DNA from: Mycobacterium mantenii | GTDB taxonomy: Bacteria; Actinomycetota; Actinomycetes; Mycobacteriales; Mycobacteriaceae | Assembly (NCBI RefSeq): GCF_010731775.1 | Contig: NZ_AP022590.1 | Coordinates: forward strand, 3,596,001-3,660,000 | Direction of reading: 5' to 3' | Length of the DNA: 64,000 bases | Shown here: piece after piece, positions 7,294 to 16,659 of the stretch | Numbering within the stretch: the first letter of the stretch is position 1 | Layout of the letters: the number at the start of each line of letters is the position of its first letter | The notes under the pieces: model-generated | Told to the model about the DNA's origin: nothing | Database searches by the model: none | Seen by the model: the letters and a program-made list of their open reading frames with translations, nothing else | Translations under genes and position numbers: made by a program

Positions 7294-8709
7294 TTACTTG
7301 GTGCCCAACGCGGATTCGCCGAGCAGGATGTGGTTACCGCAGTTCGGGCAGAACTTCTCGGCGGGATGATGCTGCGCTCCGCAGCTTGAGCAGAAGTGCG
7401 GTTCGGTCGCCGTATCCGGCTCGGCGCCAGCCGATTTCCCGGGAACGGCGGTGACTAGCTGCAACCCGGACGCTTTGGCCGATTCACCCGCGCCCGAGCG
7501 GTTCTTCATCAACAGAATCGTCAACCCGGCGCCGGCCGCGAGCACTAGGACGATGCCGCCCACGGTGTACCACACCAGCGGCGCACCGCTGAGAGCGGAC
7601 AGATCGCCGTACTGCTGGCGCAGGTTGACCGCGTTCGTCTTGAGTCCGGCAAGGCCGGGATAATCGGGTGACAGCGCCAGAGCCGTGTCGAAATCGTCGA
7701 TCGCGTCGGTGTAGTGACCCGCGAAATAGTGGTCGAGCCCCTTCCGGTAGTAGACGTCGGCGGGTCCCAGGCGAGCCTTAACGCCCTTGCCGGCCATCAT
7801 CGCCGCCAGGCTGTCCGCGGGCGCAACGAAGTTGAAGGGCTGCGGCTCACCGGCCGGAGCGAAACTGCTGATGCCAATCACCTTGCCGTTGAGCTCAATG
7901 GCGGGTCCACCGCTCATGCCCTCGGTGACCGGCGCATCGATTTCGTACTCGGACGCCGGGCCCATCATCGACTTCTTGCTGACCGTCCCGCTCTTGTTGG
8001 TCGGATCCAGCGAAGGACCGGTGATGTTCCGGGTGCTTTCCGGGTAACCCACCGCGAGAATCGGGGTCCCAATGCTGACATCGGCATCGGTGGCCAGCTC
8101 CGAAGACGGCAAGTTGCGCTTCTCCAGCTTAAGCAAAGCGACGTCGCCTTTGCTCAGGGGCCGGAAGTCCGCCACGTTGGCGGCAAGCTTGCCGGCGACG
8201 TTCGTCCCGCTGCCGTAGACCAGCGTCACGCTCATCTGCGGCCCGCCATCCACGGAGTCCCCTTCAACCCTTGCGTTTTTGGCCAGCCAGTCCGCGGCCG
8301 CGGCCGGGTCCCGCGATTCGGGCGCGTCCGGGAACTCACTGATGTACTCACCTGCGGCGCGCTTGAGTATCAATTGCTTGGCGGTCTCGGGGTCGACACA
8401 GTGACCCGCCGTCGCCACCCAACCGTCGGGATTGACGACGAACGCGGTGCAGCTCCACGTTGCGATGAAGGGCATGTTCGTCCCCTCACCGAGCTGAGAC
8501 AGGTTGCGCCCGTTGGGCAGCCGAACCATGCCATAGGCTTGCGCACCCAGATACATGACGGCCGGCCGTATCATGGCCGCGGCCCTCTCCTGCGGGTTGG
8601 CCTGGGGGCGGTCGTCGGCGGTCGCAATGCCCGGCGAGGTGATCAACACCGCCAGAACAGCCGCCGACACCAATGCCAGCGCCCGGCCACAACGAGCACG
8701 TAAGGGCAT
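7294..8709 (-). CDS. Membrane-anchored trypsin-like serine protease with TPR-like segment and zinc ribbon
   Basis: The protein has 471 residues from ATG 8709, chosen for the strong GAGGAGG upstream. A signal sequence occupies residues 1-31 and ends ATADD. A trypsin-like domain carries His103 (TAGHC), Asp189 (KGDVALL) and Ser266 (EGMSGGP), a complete triad. Residues 315-360 look like a TPR-type helical pair (YYRKGLDHYFAGHYTDAI). One transmembrane helix lies at about 380-401. The tail ends in a zinc ribbon with Cys440, Cys443, Cys454 and Cys457. The likely topology is protease outside and zinc ribbon in the cytoplasm. The target is unknown. A role in envelope stress signalling is possible but inferred. 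Confidence 0.8.
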   Translation of the reverse strand: MPLRARCGRALALVSAAVLAVLITSPGIATADDRPQANPQERAAAMIRPAVMYLGAQAYGMVRLPNGRNLSQLGEGTNMPFIATWSCTAFVVNPDGWVATAGHCVDPETAKQLILKRAAGEYISEFPDAPESRDPAAAADWLAKNARVEGDSVDGGPQMSVTLVYGSGTNVAGKLAANVADFRPLSKGDVALLKLEKRNLPSSELATDADVSIGTPILAVGYPESTRNITGPSLDPTNKSGTVSKKSMMGPASEYEIDAPVTEGMSGGPAIELNGKVIGISSFAPAGEPQPFNFVAPADSLAAMMAGKGVKARLGPADVYYRKGLDHYFAGHYTDAIDDFDTALALSPDYPGLAGLKTNAVNLRQQYGDLSALSGAPLVWYTVGGIVLVLAAGAGLTILLMKNRSGAGESAKASGLQLVTAVPGKSAGAEPDTATEPHFCSSCGAQHHPAEKFCPNCGNHILLGESALGTK

Positions 8710-8881
8710 CGTTCCTCCTCGCGTCGAGTCCACTTCTGACAATCCGGCACCCCGGGCGGTTGGGGTAGGGGCCGAAGTCCCCAGGCATGAGGTCCTTGGT
8801 TTCGACCGGATCCGCGCTGTACGCGGGCGCGACTTCGTGAACTGCTTCTAAATCGCAGATGTCGGCAATACGCTGATCGCC

Positions 8882-9907
8882 ATGGCATCTGAGAAGCGCG
8901 AACCCAATGTCGTTGTGCTCGGTGGCGGCTCCTGGGGCACCACCGTGGCATCAATCTGCGCGCGTCGGGGGCCGACGCTGCAGTGGGTGCGCTCCGAGGA
9001 GACCGCCACCGACATCAACGACAACCACCGCAACAGCCGCTACCTGGGCAACGATGTGGTGCTGAGCGACACGCTGCGCGCCACCACCGACTTCGCCGAG
9101 GCGGCGAACTGCGCCGACGTCGTCGTGATGGGCGTTCCCTCCCACGGCTTTCGGGGGGTCTTGAGCGAGCTGGCGAAGGAACTGCGACCGTGGGTACCGG
9201 TGGTGTCGCTGGTCAAGGGCCTCGAGCAGGGCACCAACATGCGGATGTCGCAGATCATCGAGGAGACGCTGCCCGGTCATCCGGCGGGGATCCTGGCCGG
9301 GCCCAACATCGCACGCGAGGTCGGCGAGGGCTACGCCGCCGCCGCGGTCCTGGCGATGCCCGACCAGCACCTGGCGACCCGGCTGTCGGGCCTGTTCCGC
9401 ACCCGCCGGTTCCGCGTCTACACCACCGATGACGTCATCGGGGTGGAAATGGCCGGCGCGCTGAAAAACGTCTACGCCATCTCGGTCGGGATGGGCTACT
9501 CGCTGGGCATCGGGGAAAACACCCGGGCGCTGGTGATCGCCCGTGCGCTGCGCGAGATGACCAAGCTGGGCGTCGCCCTGGGCGGCAATCCCGATACCTT
9601 CCCCGGGTTGGCCGGCCTGGGCGACCTCATCGTCACCTGCACCAGCCAGCGCAGCCGCAACCGCCACGTCGGTGAACAACTGGGGGCGGGCAAGCCAATC
9701 GACGAAATCATCGCCTCGATGAACCAGGTCGCCGAGGGCGTCAAGGCCGCCAGCGTGATCATGGAATTCGCCAACGAATTCGGCCTCACCATGCCGATCG
9801 CCCGCGAGGTCGATGCCGTGATCAACCACGGTTCGACCGTCGAGGAGGCCTATCGGGGCCTGATCGCCGAGGTGCCCGGTCATGAGGTGTACGGCTCCGG
9901 CTTCTGA
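8882..9907 (+). CDS. gpsA: NAD(P)-dependent glycerol-3-phosphate dehydrogenase
   Basis: The protein has 341 residues, full length. The nucleotide-binding motif GGGSWGT is near residue 14, and the catalytic Lys lies in AGALKNVYAIS. GNPDTFPGLAGLGDLIVTC and SRNRHVG follow, all diagnostic. It reduces dihydroxyacetone phosphate to sn-glycerol-3-phosphate for phospholipid synthesis in the cytoplasm. The M. tuberculosis counterpart is gpdA1 (Rv0564c). It is divergent from the protease gene across 172 bases and is followed by a 243-base gap before the SulP gene. Confidence 0.95.
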   Translation: MASEKREPNVVVLGGGSWGTTVASICARRGPTLQWVRSEETATDINDNHRNSRYLGNDVVLSDTLRATTDFAEAANCADVVVMGVPSHGFRGVLSELAKELRPWVPVVSLVKGLEQGTNMRMSQIIEETLPGHPAGILAGPNIAREVGEGYAAAAVLAMPDQHLATRLSGLFRTRRFRVYTTDDVIGVEMAGALKNVYAISVGMGYSLGIGENTRALVIARALREMTKLGVALGGNPDTFPGLAGLGDLIVTCTSQRSRNRHVGEQLGAGKPIDEIIASMNQVAEGVKAASVIMEFANEFGLTMPIAREVDAVINHGSTVEEAYRGLIAEVPGHEVYGSGF

Positions 9908-10150
9908 CCCGGTGGTTTAACACCAGGTAATTCAAATCTTTGCGTTCTCTATGGGCAGGGCCCGTCGGCTTGACCGCCGCTTTGCCAGCAAAATACCGTC
10001 AGTCCAGGCGGCCAGTGGTTTCCGGGCGCGATCCTGCGGGTCGGTCCGTCGTAATCGGCTGTACGCCAGCGCGTTACGAAGAGGTAATGGGCGCACGATG
10101 GGGCGGATATCGGAACATCCCCCGCTAACACCTAACGAGGGACGCGACCG

Positions 10151-11701
10151 ATGCACAACGTTGAACAGTCGGGCGAAAGATCCCGGGGACAGAGCGGCAG
10201 CGCGCCGCGTATCACTTGGTTGCGCGGCATCATCCGGCACGACTTGCCGTCATCACTGGTGGTGTTTTTGGTCGCGCTTCCCCTGTCGCTGGGGATCGCG
10301 ATCGCCTCGGGCGCCCCGGTCCTCGCCGGCCTGATCGCCGCGATCGTCGGCGGGATCATCGTCGGCTCGCTGGGTGGATCCCCCCTGCAGGTCAGTGGCC
10401 CGGCGGCCGGCCTGACCGTGGTGGTCGCCGACCTGGTTTCCGATTTCGGTTGGGGCATAACATGCTTGATCACCGTCGCCGCCGGTGTCGTACAGGTTCT
10501 GTTGGGACTCAGCCGTGTTGCCCGTGCCGCCCTGGCGATCTCACCGGTCGTCGTGCACGCCATGCTCGCCGGCATCGGCATCACAATCGCCCTGCAGCAG
10601 GCGCACGTGTTGCTCGGCGGGAAATCCAAGAGCACGGCCTGGCATAACCTCGTCGGGTTACCGGGCCAGATCGTCGGCGCGCACCGGCCGGGGGTGATCC
10701 TGGGGGTGCTGGTGATCGCGATCCTGGTCGCCTGGCGCTGGGTTCCCGCCAAGGTGCGCCGCATTCCCGGTCCCCTGGTCGCCATCGTGGCGGTGACGGT
10801 GATTTCGGTGGTCTTCGGATTTCAGGTGCGCCGAATCGACCTCGAGGGGTCACCGCTGGACGCGCTGCAGCTGCCCGACCTTCCCCACGGCAACTGGGGC
10901 GCGTTCGCGATCGGGGTGATCACGGTGGCGCTCATCGCCAGCGTCGAGAGCCTGCTGTCGGCGGTGTCGGTCGATCGGATGCACAACGGGCCACGCACCG
11001 ACTTCAACCGCGAGCTGGTGGGGCAGGGAGCCGCCAACATCGTGTCGGGCACCATCGGCGGACTGCCGGTGACCGGCGTCATCGTCCGCAGCTCGACAAA
11101 TGTCAACGCGGGCGCCAAATCCCGAGCCTCGGCGATCATGCACGGTGTCTGGATCCTGCTGTTCACCATCCCGTTCGCCGGGCTGGTCGAGGAGATCCCC
11201 ACCGCCGCCCTTGCCGGTCTGCTCATCGTCATCGGGGTTCAGCTGCTGAAGCCGGCCCACATCGAAACCGCAATGAAGCACGGCGATCTGGCGGTGTACG
11301 TCGTGACGGCCGTCAGCGTGATCTTCCTCAACCTGCTGCACGGGGTCATCATCGGGCTGGCGTTGGCCATCACGCTGACCGGATGGCGGGTGATCCGGGC
11401 CAAGATCGATGCCACGCCGGTGGACGACGATTGGCGGGTGAGCATCGAGGGCGCGGCGTGCACCTTCCTGGCGCTGCCGAGGCTGACGCGGGTGCTGGCG
11501 GCGGTCCCGCAGGGCGCGACGGTGACGGTGGCCATTGCGGTCCATTACCTCGATCACGCTGCCCACCAGACGATTACCGACTGGCAGCTTCAACACGAGG
11601 CGACCGGTGGCACGGTTGACATCCGGGGTGTGATCGCGACGGGCAGGCGGGACGTGCAGGAGCCCTTGGTCGAAGCCGAAAGGCCCGGCGCCGCAGCGTA
11701 A
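10151..11701 (+). CDS. SulP-family anion transporter
   Basis: The protein has 516 residues. About ten to twelve membrane helices begin with the SulP N-terminal signature DLPSSLVVFLVALPLSLGIA. QVSGPAAGLTVVVADLV and the ESLLSAVSVD segment fit the family's anion-binding core. After the last helix (about residue 425) a soluble tail of some 85 residues reads like a reduced STAS domain. Family members carry sulfate, bicarbonate or other anions, and in mycobacteria some relatives are fused to carbonic anhydrase; no such domain is present here. GAGGGACG precedes the ATG. In M. tuberculosis gpdA1 lies next to htpX, so this gene looks inserted. Confidence 0.85.
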   Translation: MHNVEQSGERSRGQSGSAPRITWLRGIIRHDLPSSLVVFLVALPLSLGIAIASGAPVLAGLIAAIVGGIIVGSLGGSPLQVSGPAAGLTVVVADLVSDFGWGITCLITVAAGVVQVLLGLSRVARAALAISPVVVHAMLAGIGITIALQQAHVLLGGKSKSTAWHNLVGLPGQIVGAHRPGVILGVLVIAILVAWRWVPAKVRRIPGPLVAIVAVTVISVVFGFQVRRIDLEGSPLDALQLPDLPHGNWGAFAIGVITVALIASVESLLSAVSVDRMHNGPRTDFNRELVGQGAANIVSGTIGGLPVTGVIVRSSTNVNAGAKSRASAIMHGVWILLFTIPFAGLVEEIPTAALAGLLIVIGVQLLKPAHIETAMKHGDLAVYVVTAVSVIFLNLLHGVIIGLALAITLTGWRVIRAKIDATPVDDDWRVSIEGAACTFLALPRLTRVLAAVPQGATVTVAIAVHYLDHAAHQTITDWQLQHEATGGTVDIRGVIATGRRDVQEPLVEAERPGAAA

Positions 11702-11802
11702 ATGGGTTGGCCGACTGGCGCGGCCCGGCTGACCCGGCTAACCCCGGTCCTGCTGGCGCGCCCCGGCGCGGCTCTGGGGACCATGTGGGTTGCCTCGAAT
11801 CC

Positions 11803-11820
11803 GATAGCGCATGCGCTATC
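11803..11820. promoter_or_regulatory. Perfect 18-base palindrome
   Basis: GATAGCGCATGCGCTATC is its own reverse complement. It lies between the 3' ends of the SulP gene and the small HTH gene. It could be a protein-binding site or a shared hairpin at the convergent ends. No U-run follows on either strand. Confidence 0.5.
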
Positions 11821-11865
11821 GAAATCGGAGCTCACTCATTCCCCGGAAAGAGCGCCCTGCAACGG

Positions 11866-12108
11866 TCAGTCCACGTCGATGCGGATATGCAGCCGCTTGC
11901 CGCATACCTGCGCCAGTCGATGCAGCACGTCGACGCGGGGCACCTCGGTCCCGTCCTCCCACGCGGCGACGGCTTCGCGGGTGGTGCCGAGCGCCTGCGC
12001 CAGCTGGGCCTGGTTCATCCCGGCACCGGCGCGTGTTTCGAAGATCAAGTCGGGCAGATCCAGCGCCAGCCCGGCTTCGTGAATGTCCATCGAGTCGCGT
12101 TCAGTCAT
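11866..12108 (-). CDS. Small XRE-type helix-turn-helix protein
   Basis: The protein has 80 residues. An XRE/Cro-type helix-turn-helix runs from about 31 to 55 (MNQAQLAQALGTTREAVAAW), followed by EDGTEVPRVDVLHRLAQVCG, the usual tail of this domain. The C-terminus KRLHIRIDVD resembles small antitoxin-like XRE proteins. ATG 12108 is used; ATG 12090 is an alternative. It begins 41 bases downstream of the htpX stop on the same strand, so the two may share a transcript. No toxin gene is visible beside it. The perfect palindrome past its 3' end could be a binding site. Confidence 0.7.
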   Translation of the reverse strand: MTERDSMDIHEAGLALDLPDLIFETRAGAGMNQAQLAQALGTTREAVAAWEDGTEVPRVDVLHRLAQVCGKRLHIRIDVD

Positions 12109-12149
12109 CGCACATCACATCCAAGTCCGATGGTACGTGCGATCGGGGC

Positions 12150-13013
12150 CTACCGCCCAGCCATGGACTCCAACCGGCGAATCCGGTCCTCGATCGGGGG
12201 GTGGGTGGAAAACAGCGACCCGATCCGCTCGCCCGCCCGGAACGGGTTGGCGATCATCAGGTGCGCCTGGCTGGCCAGTTGGGGCTCCGGCGGCAGCGGG
12301 GCCGCCTGCACACCGCCGGAGATCTTGCGCAGCGCCGACGCCAGCGCCAATGGGTCGCCGGTCAGCACCGCGCCCGACTCGTCCGCCTGGTATTCGCGTG
12401 ACCGCGACACCGCCAACCGCACCACCGTCGCGGCAATCGGGCCCAGCAACGAAACCAGAAGCAGCGCAAAGGGATTCTCGCCGTCGCGGTCGTTTCCGCC
12501 GAACATGCCGGCGAACATGGCCATGTTGGCCAGCGCGGTGATCACCGACGCCAGCGCCCCGGCGATGCACGAGATCAAGATGTCGCGGTTGTAGACGTGG
12601 GAAAGCTCGTGCCCCAGCACGGCGCGCAGCTCGCGCTCGGTGAGGATGTCCAGAATGCCGGTGGTGCAGCAGACCGCCGCGTTGCGGGGGTTGCGTCCGG
12701 TCGCGAACGCGTTGGGCGCGTTGGTGTCGCTGATGTACAGCCGGGGCATCGGCTGGTGCGCGGCGGTGGCCAGTTCACGCACGATCCGATACATCGCCGG
12801 CGCCTGCACTTCCGATACCGGCTGCGCGTGCATGGCCCGCAGCGCCAGCTTGTCGCTGTTGTAGTACGTGTAGACGTTCATGCCGATGGCGAACAGCACC
12901 GCGAGGAACATCGCGGTCCGGCCGAACAGCGAGCCGACGAACACGATCAACGCGGACATGCCAACCAACAACGCGAACGTCTTGAACGTGTTGTGATGCG
13001 GATGCCAGGTCAT
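12150..13013 (-). CDS. htpX: Membrane zinc metalloprotease HtpX
   Basis: The protein has 287 residues, full length. Two N-terminal membrane helices (about 11-48) are followed by the M48 protease domain. The zinc motif HELSH lies at 135-139, and the third ligand Glu is in [12 protein letters not shown]. The end, [14 protein letters not shown], is typical of HtpX. It degrades misfolded membrane proteins at the cytoplasmic face. GAGGAGG lies upstream of the ATG. It corresponds to Rv0563 and is followed on the same strand by the small HTH gene. Confidence 0.95.
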   Translation of the reverse strand: MTWHPHHNTFKTFALLVGMSALIVFVGSLFGRTAMFLAVLFAIGMNVYTYYNSDKLALRAMHAQPVSEVQAPAMYRIVRELATAAHQPMPRLYISDTNAPNAFATGRNPRNAAVCCTTGILDILTERELRAVLGHELSHVYNRDILISCIAGALASVITALANMAMFAGMFGGNDRDGENPFALLLVSLLGPIAATVVRLAVSRSREYQADESGAVLTGDPLALASALRKISGGVQAAPLPPEPQLASQAHLMIANPFRAGERIGSLFSTHPPIEDRIRRLESMAGR

Positions 13014-13112
13014 CGGTGTCCTCCTCGGAACACTCGGGAGCGCGGGTATTGCCGATTACAGCTCATTGAACGCCCGAGACCGCCGTGTTGGTTCCGCGGG
13101 GCGTGCCCGCAG

Positions 13113-14120
13113 CTACCCGTGCCGGCTGATGGTGTAGTCGACCAGCGTCTGCAACGCGCGCCGGCCGGGCACATCCGGCAGCACGGCCAGCTCCTGGCGG
13201 GCCTGCGCCGCGTACTCCTGCAGCGAGTGCTTGGCCTTGACCATCCCCGGCGATGCCCGCAACAGCGTCAGCGCCTCGGCCACCGCTTCGTCGTCGTCGA
13301 TGGGCCCGACCAGCAGCTCACGCAGCCGCGCCGCTTCGGGCCCGGGTTCGCGCAGCGCGTAGACCATGGGCAGGGTGTGCACGCCCTCGCGTACATCCGT
13401 GCCGGGCAGCTTGCCGGACTCATGGGAGTCGCTGTCGATGTCGATGATGTCGTCGGAGATCTGGAACGCGGTGCCCACGATGCCGCCGAGGCGGCTCAGC
13501 CGCTCTACCTGATCGGCGTCGGCACCCGAGAACATCGCGCCGAACCGGCCCGCCGCGGCGATCAGGCAGGCGGTCTTCTCGTACACCACCTTGAGGTAGT
13601 GCTCGATCGGGTCGGATCCCTCGACGAACCCGCGGGTCTCGCGCATCTGTCCCGTCACCAACTGGGCGAACGTCTCGGCGATGAGCCGCACCGCCTCGGG
13701 CCCCAGCCGCGAGACCAACCGGGATGCCGTGGCGAACAGATAGTCCCCGGCCAGGATCGCGACGTTGTTGCCCCAGCGCACGTTCGCGGTGGGTGTGCCG
13801 CGACGAACCTCCGCCTCGTCCATCACGTCGTCGTGGTAGAGCGTGGCCAGGTGCACCAACTCGATGACGGCGCCGGCGATGGTCACGTCCACGCTGTCCG
13901 GGTCGGGGCCGATCTGCGCCGACAGCACGGTGAACAGCGGCCGGAACCGCTTGCCGCCGGCCTTGAACAGGTGCGTCAGCGACTCGGTCATGATGTCGTC
14001 GGCGCTACTCAGCTCGGTGTCCATGAGCTGCTCGATCCGCCCGACACCGTCCCGTACGGTCGCCGCGAAAGCGGCGTCGCCGAAGTCAACGCCCGCCACC
14101 ACCGTCGCCGGAGTCCTCAC
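13113..14120 (-). CDS. grcC1: Polyprenyl diphosphate synthase GrcC1
   Basis: The protein has 335 residues. It has both aspartate-rich motifs of trans-prenyltransferases: DDVMD at 97-101 and DDIID near 222-226, plus GGKRFRP near 55-61. It extends allylic diphosphates with isopentenyl diphosphate. Placed among menaquinone genes, it most likely makes the side chain that MenA attaches, though product length cannot be read from sequence. It corresponds to Rv0562 and is divergent from menJ with only 20 bases between the two start codons, so their promoters must overlap the opposing genes. Confidence 0.92.
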   Translation of the reverse strand: MRTPATVVAGVDFGDAAFAATVRDGVGRIEQLMDTELSSADDIMTESLTHLFKAGGKRFRPLFTVLSAQIGPDPDSVDVTIAGAVIELVHLATLYHDDVMDEAEVRRGTPTANVRWGNNVAILAGDYLFATASRLVSRLGPEAVRLIAETFAQLVTGQMRETRGFVEGSDPIEHYLKVVYEKTACLIAAAGRFGAMFSGADADQVERLSRLGGIVGTAFQISDDIIDIDSDSHESGKLPGTDVREGVHTLPMVYALREPGPEAARLRELLVGPIDDDEAVAEALTLLRASPGMVKAKHSLQEYAAQARQELAVLPDVPGRRALQTLVDYTISRHG

Positions 14121-14140
14121 GCGACCAACATACTGGTGGC

Positions 14141-15379
14141 GTGGAGAGCCGAACCCTCAAGGCCCAAGTGGTTGTCGTGGGCGCCGGGCCCGCCGGTTCC
14201 GCGGCGGCGGCCTGGGCCGCGCGGGCGGGCAACGAGGTCCTGGTGATCGATTCGGCGAGTTTCCCCCGCGACAAGGCCTGCGGCGACGGGCTGACGCCGC
14301 GCGCGGTCGCCGAGCTGGAACGCCTGGGGCTGCGCGACTGGCTGGACACCCGCATCCGGCATCGGGGATTGCGGATGAGCGGGTTCGGCGGCGAGGTGGA
14401 AGTCGACTGGCCCGGCCCGTCGTTTCCGTCGACCGGCAGCGCGGTGGCCCGCCTCGAGTTGGACGACCGGATCCGCAAAGTCGCCGAGGATTCCGGGGCG
14501 CGGATGCTGCTCGGAACGAAGGCGGTTGCGGCACAACATGATTCATCGGGCCGGGTGACATCGCTGACGCTAGCCGACGGCACCGAGGTGAGCTGCAGCG
14601 AGTTGATCGTGGCCGACGGCGCGCGTTCCTCGCTGGGCCGCAAGCTGGGCCGGCGCTGGCACCAGGAGACGGTCTACGGCGTCGCCGCCCGCGGGTATCT
14701 GACCACTGCGCGCGCCGACGACCCCTGGCTGACGTCGCACCTGGAGCTGCGCTCCCCCGACGGCTCCAAGGACAAAGTGCTGCCCGGCTACGGCTGGATT
14801 TTCCCGCTCGGCAACGGCGAGGTGAACATCGGCGTCGGAGCGCTGTCGACGTCGAAACGGCCCGCCGACCTGGCGCTGCGCCCGCTGATCGACTACTACA
14901 CCGACCTGCGCCGCGACGAGTGGGGTTTCGCCGGCCACCCGCGGGCGGTGGCCTCGGCGCTGCTGCCGATGGGCGGCGCGGTGTCCGGGGTGGCCGGCGC
15001 CAACTGGATGCTGATCGGCGACGCGGCGGCCTGTGTGAACCCGCTCAACGGCGAAGGCATCGACTACGGGCTCGAGACCGGGCGGCTGGCCGCTGCGCTG
15101 CTGAATTGCCCCGACCTGTCGCAGGTGTGGCCGTCGCTGTTGCAGCAGCACTACGGTCGCGGATTCTCGGTGGCGCGCCGGCTGGCGCTGTTGTTGACGT
15201 TCCAGCGGTTTCTGCCAGCGACCGGACCCGTCGCCATGCGGTCGACGACGCTGATGACGATCGCGGTGCGGGTGATGGCCAACCTCGTCACCGACGACGA
15301 CGCGGACTGGGTGGCGCGCGCCTGGCGGGGCGGCGGCCGGCTGTCGCGGCTGCTCGACCGCCGAACGCCGTTCAGCTGA
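14141..15379 (+). CDS. menJ: Menaquinone isoprenyl reductase MenJ (geranylgeranyl reductase family)
   Basis: The protein has 412 residues from a GTG start. An FAD-binding GAGPAGS motif lies at 14-20, followed by DKACGDGLTPRAV, the PxxYxWxFP-like stretch LPGYGWIFPLG, and GDAAACVNPLNGEGIDYGLE, all features of the geranylgeranyl reductase family. In M. tuberculosis the orthologue Rv0561c saturates one double bond in the beta-isoprene unit of menaquinone-9, a modification needed for full electron-transport efficiency and survival in macrophages. It is a peripheral membrane protein. In M. tuberculosis Rv0560c, a salicylate-induced methyltransferase, follows; here it is absent. Confidence 0.92.
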   Translation: MESRTLKAQVVVVGAGPAGSAAAAWAARAGNEVLVIDSASFPRDKACGDGLTPRAVAELERLGLRDWLDTRIRHRGLRMSGFGGEVEVDWPGPSFPSTGSAVARLELDDRIRKVAEDSGARMLLGTKAVAAQHDSSGRVTSLTLADGTEVSCSELIVADGARSSLGRKLGRRWHQETVYGVAARGYLTTARADDPWLTSHLELRSPDGSKDKVLPGYGWIFPLGNGEVNIGVGALSTSKRPADLALRPLIDYYTDLRRDEWGFAGHPRAVASALLPMGGAVSGVAGANWMLIGDAAACVNPLNGEGIDYGLETGRLAAALLNCPDLSQVWPSLLQQHYGRGFSVARRLALLLTFQRFLPATGPVAMRSTTLMTIAVRVMANLVTDDDADWVARAWRGGGRLSRLLDRRTPFS

Positions 15380-15491
15380 CCGGCGCCCCCGCATCGCCGC
15401 TGGTCGGGAGCTTCCGCGGCCCCCTGGCAGCCGTCTTTCGGCGTTCGGCTTTCGTCCGCGCGGCCAGGCCGAGGCGTGTATAGTCCAGCTA

Positions 15492-15902
15492 ATGAAGGGA
15501 ACGAGCCTGGCTACTATCGGAGCCGCTGCTGCTATCGCTCTGGCCGCGCTGGCCATGCCGGCGGAGCTCTCGGTGCCGGCGCAGGCGGATCCGCCGCCCA
15601 CGGCGCCGTACCCCACCCCGCGGACGCCGTCGCCCCCGAGCGACTACGACGCGCCATTCAAGAACACCGTCAACGGCTTCGGCATCTACCAGCCGCAGGA
15701 CCAGTTGGCATGGCTGGGCAAGATCACCTGCGACCGGATTGGCCGGGGCGTGGACGGCGACCCGTACAAGTCGGCCAATTTCATTCAGCACAACCTGCCG
15801 CGGGGCACCACCCAGGGCCAGGCGTTCCAGTTCCTCGGTGCCGCGGTTGATCACTACTGCCCCGACCAGGTCGGCTTCGTACAGCGCGCCGGCACTCACT
15901 AG
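15492..15902 (+). CDS. Secreted DUF732 protein (Rv0559c-like)
   Basis: The protein has 136 residues. A signal peptide covers about 1-32 (ending PAQA before DPPP), then a proline-rich linker, then a small domain with two cysteines: ITCDRIGRG and VDHYCPDQVG. That pair and the phrase QGQAFQFLGAAVDHYCP match the mycobacterial DUF732 secreted family. The function is unknown. It matches Rv0559c, which in M. tuberculosis is co-induced with Rv0560c by salicylate. Here Rv0560c is missing and a 112-base gap separates this gene from menJ. It is convergent with menG, 7 bases away. Confidence 0.85.
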   Translation: MKGTSLATIGAAAAIALAALAMPAELSVPAQADPPPTAPYPTPRTPSPPSDYDAPFKNTVNGFGIYQPQDQLAWLGKITCDRIGRGVDGDPYKSANFIQHNLPRGTTQGQAFQFLGAAVDHYCPDQVGFVQRAGTH

Positions 15903-15909
15903 GTCGTTC

Positions 15910-16602
15910 TCAGCGCAAGGGCTTGGATGCCGCGTGTAGCGCGACGACTCCGCCGGTCAGATTGCGCCAGCGCACCCCGGACCATCCGGCCTGAGTTATC
16001 TGCTGCGCCAGCGCCGCCTGATCGGGCCACGCCCTGATCGATTCCGCGAGGTACACGTACGCGTCGGGATTGCTAGACACCGCCCGCGCCACCCGCGGCA
16101 GTGCGCGCATCAGGTACTCCTTATAGACGGTGGCGAACGGCGCATTGGTGGGCGTGGAGAACTCGCACACCACCAATCGGCCGCCCGGGCGGGTGACGCG
16201 GGCCATCTCGCGCAGACCGGCCTGGGTGTCGACGACGTTGCGCAGCCCGAAACTGATTGTGACGGCATCGAATACGTCGTCACCGAACGGCAACCTGGTG
16301 GCGTCCCCGGCGACTTTGGGAACGTCACGCGCGGCACCAGCCGCCAGCATGCCGACCGAGAAGTCGGCGGCCACACACCACGCGCCGGATTTCCTCAGCT
16401 CCACGGTGGACACCGCGGTGCCCGCGGCGAGGTCCAGCACCTTCTGGCCTGGTCCGATGGCCAGCGCCGATCGGGTGGCTTTGCGCCAGTACCGGTCCTG
16501 GCCCATCGACAGCACGGTGTTGGTCAGGTCGTAGCGGCGGGCGACGCCGTCGAACATCGACGCGACATCCCGGGGGGCCTTGTCCAACTCCGCGCGACTC
16601 AC
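15910..16602 (-). CDS. menG: Demethylmenaquinone methyltransferase MenG/UbiE
   Basis: The protein has 230 residues with a GTG start. It opens [19 protein letters not shown], the UbiE/MenG signature, and has the S-adenosylmethionine loop [16 protein letters not shown] and the second signature ISFGLRNV. It methylates demethylmenaquinone to menaquinone, the last core step of the pathway, at the membrane surface. It corresponds to Rv0558. In M. tuberculosis its neighbour is mgtA; here about 10 kb of extra genes intervene, starting 57 bases upstream. Confidence 0.95.
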   Translation of the reverse strand: MSRAELDKAPRDVASMFDGVARRYDLTNTVLSMGQDRYWRKATRSALAIGPGQKVLDLAAGTAVSTVELRKSGAWCVAADFSVGMLAAGAARDVPKVAGDATRLPFGDDVFDAVTISFGLRNVVDTQAGLREMARVTRPGGRLVVCEFSTPTNAPFATVYKEYLMRALPRVARAVSSNPDAYVYLAESIRAWPDQAALAQQITQAGWSGVRWRNLTGGVVALHAASKPLR

Positions 16603-16659
16603 CAGAGAGACGCTACCTGTTGCGGGAATGAGGTGAGGCGGTCGGCGTTGTAGGAAGAC

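Noticed and set aside
9908..10150. A riboswitch or small RNA between gpsA and the SulP gene
   Set aside because: Only a weak GGTG/CACC pairing is visible near 9910; no known RNA motif is recognised.
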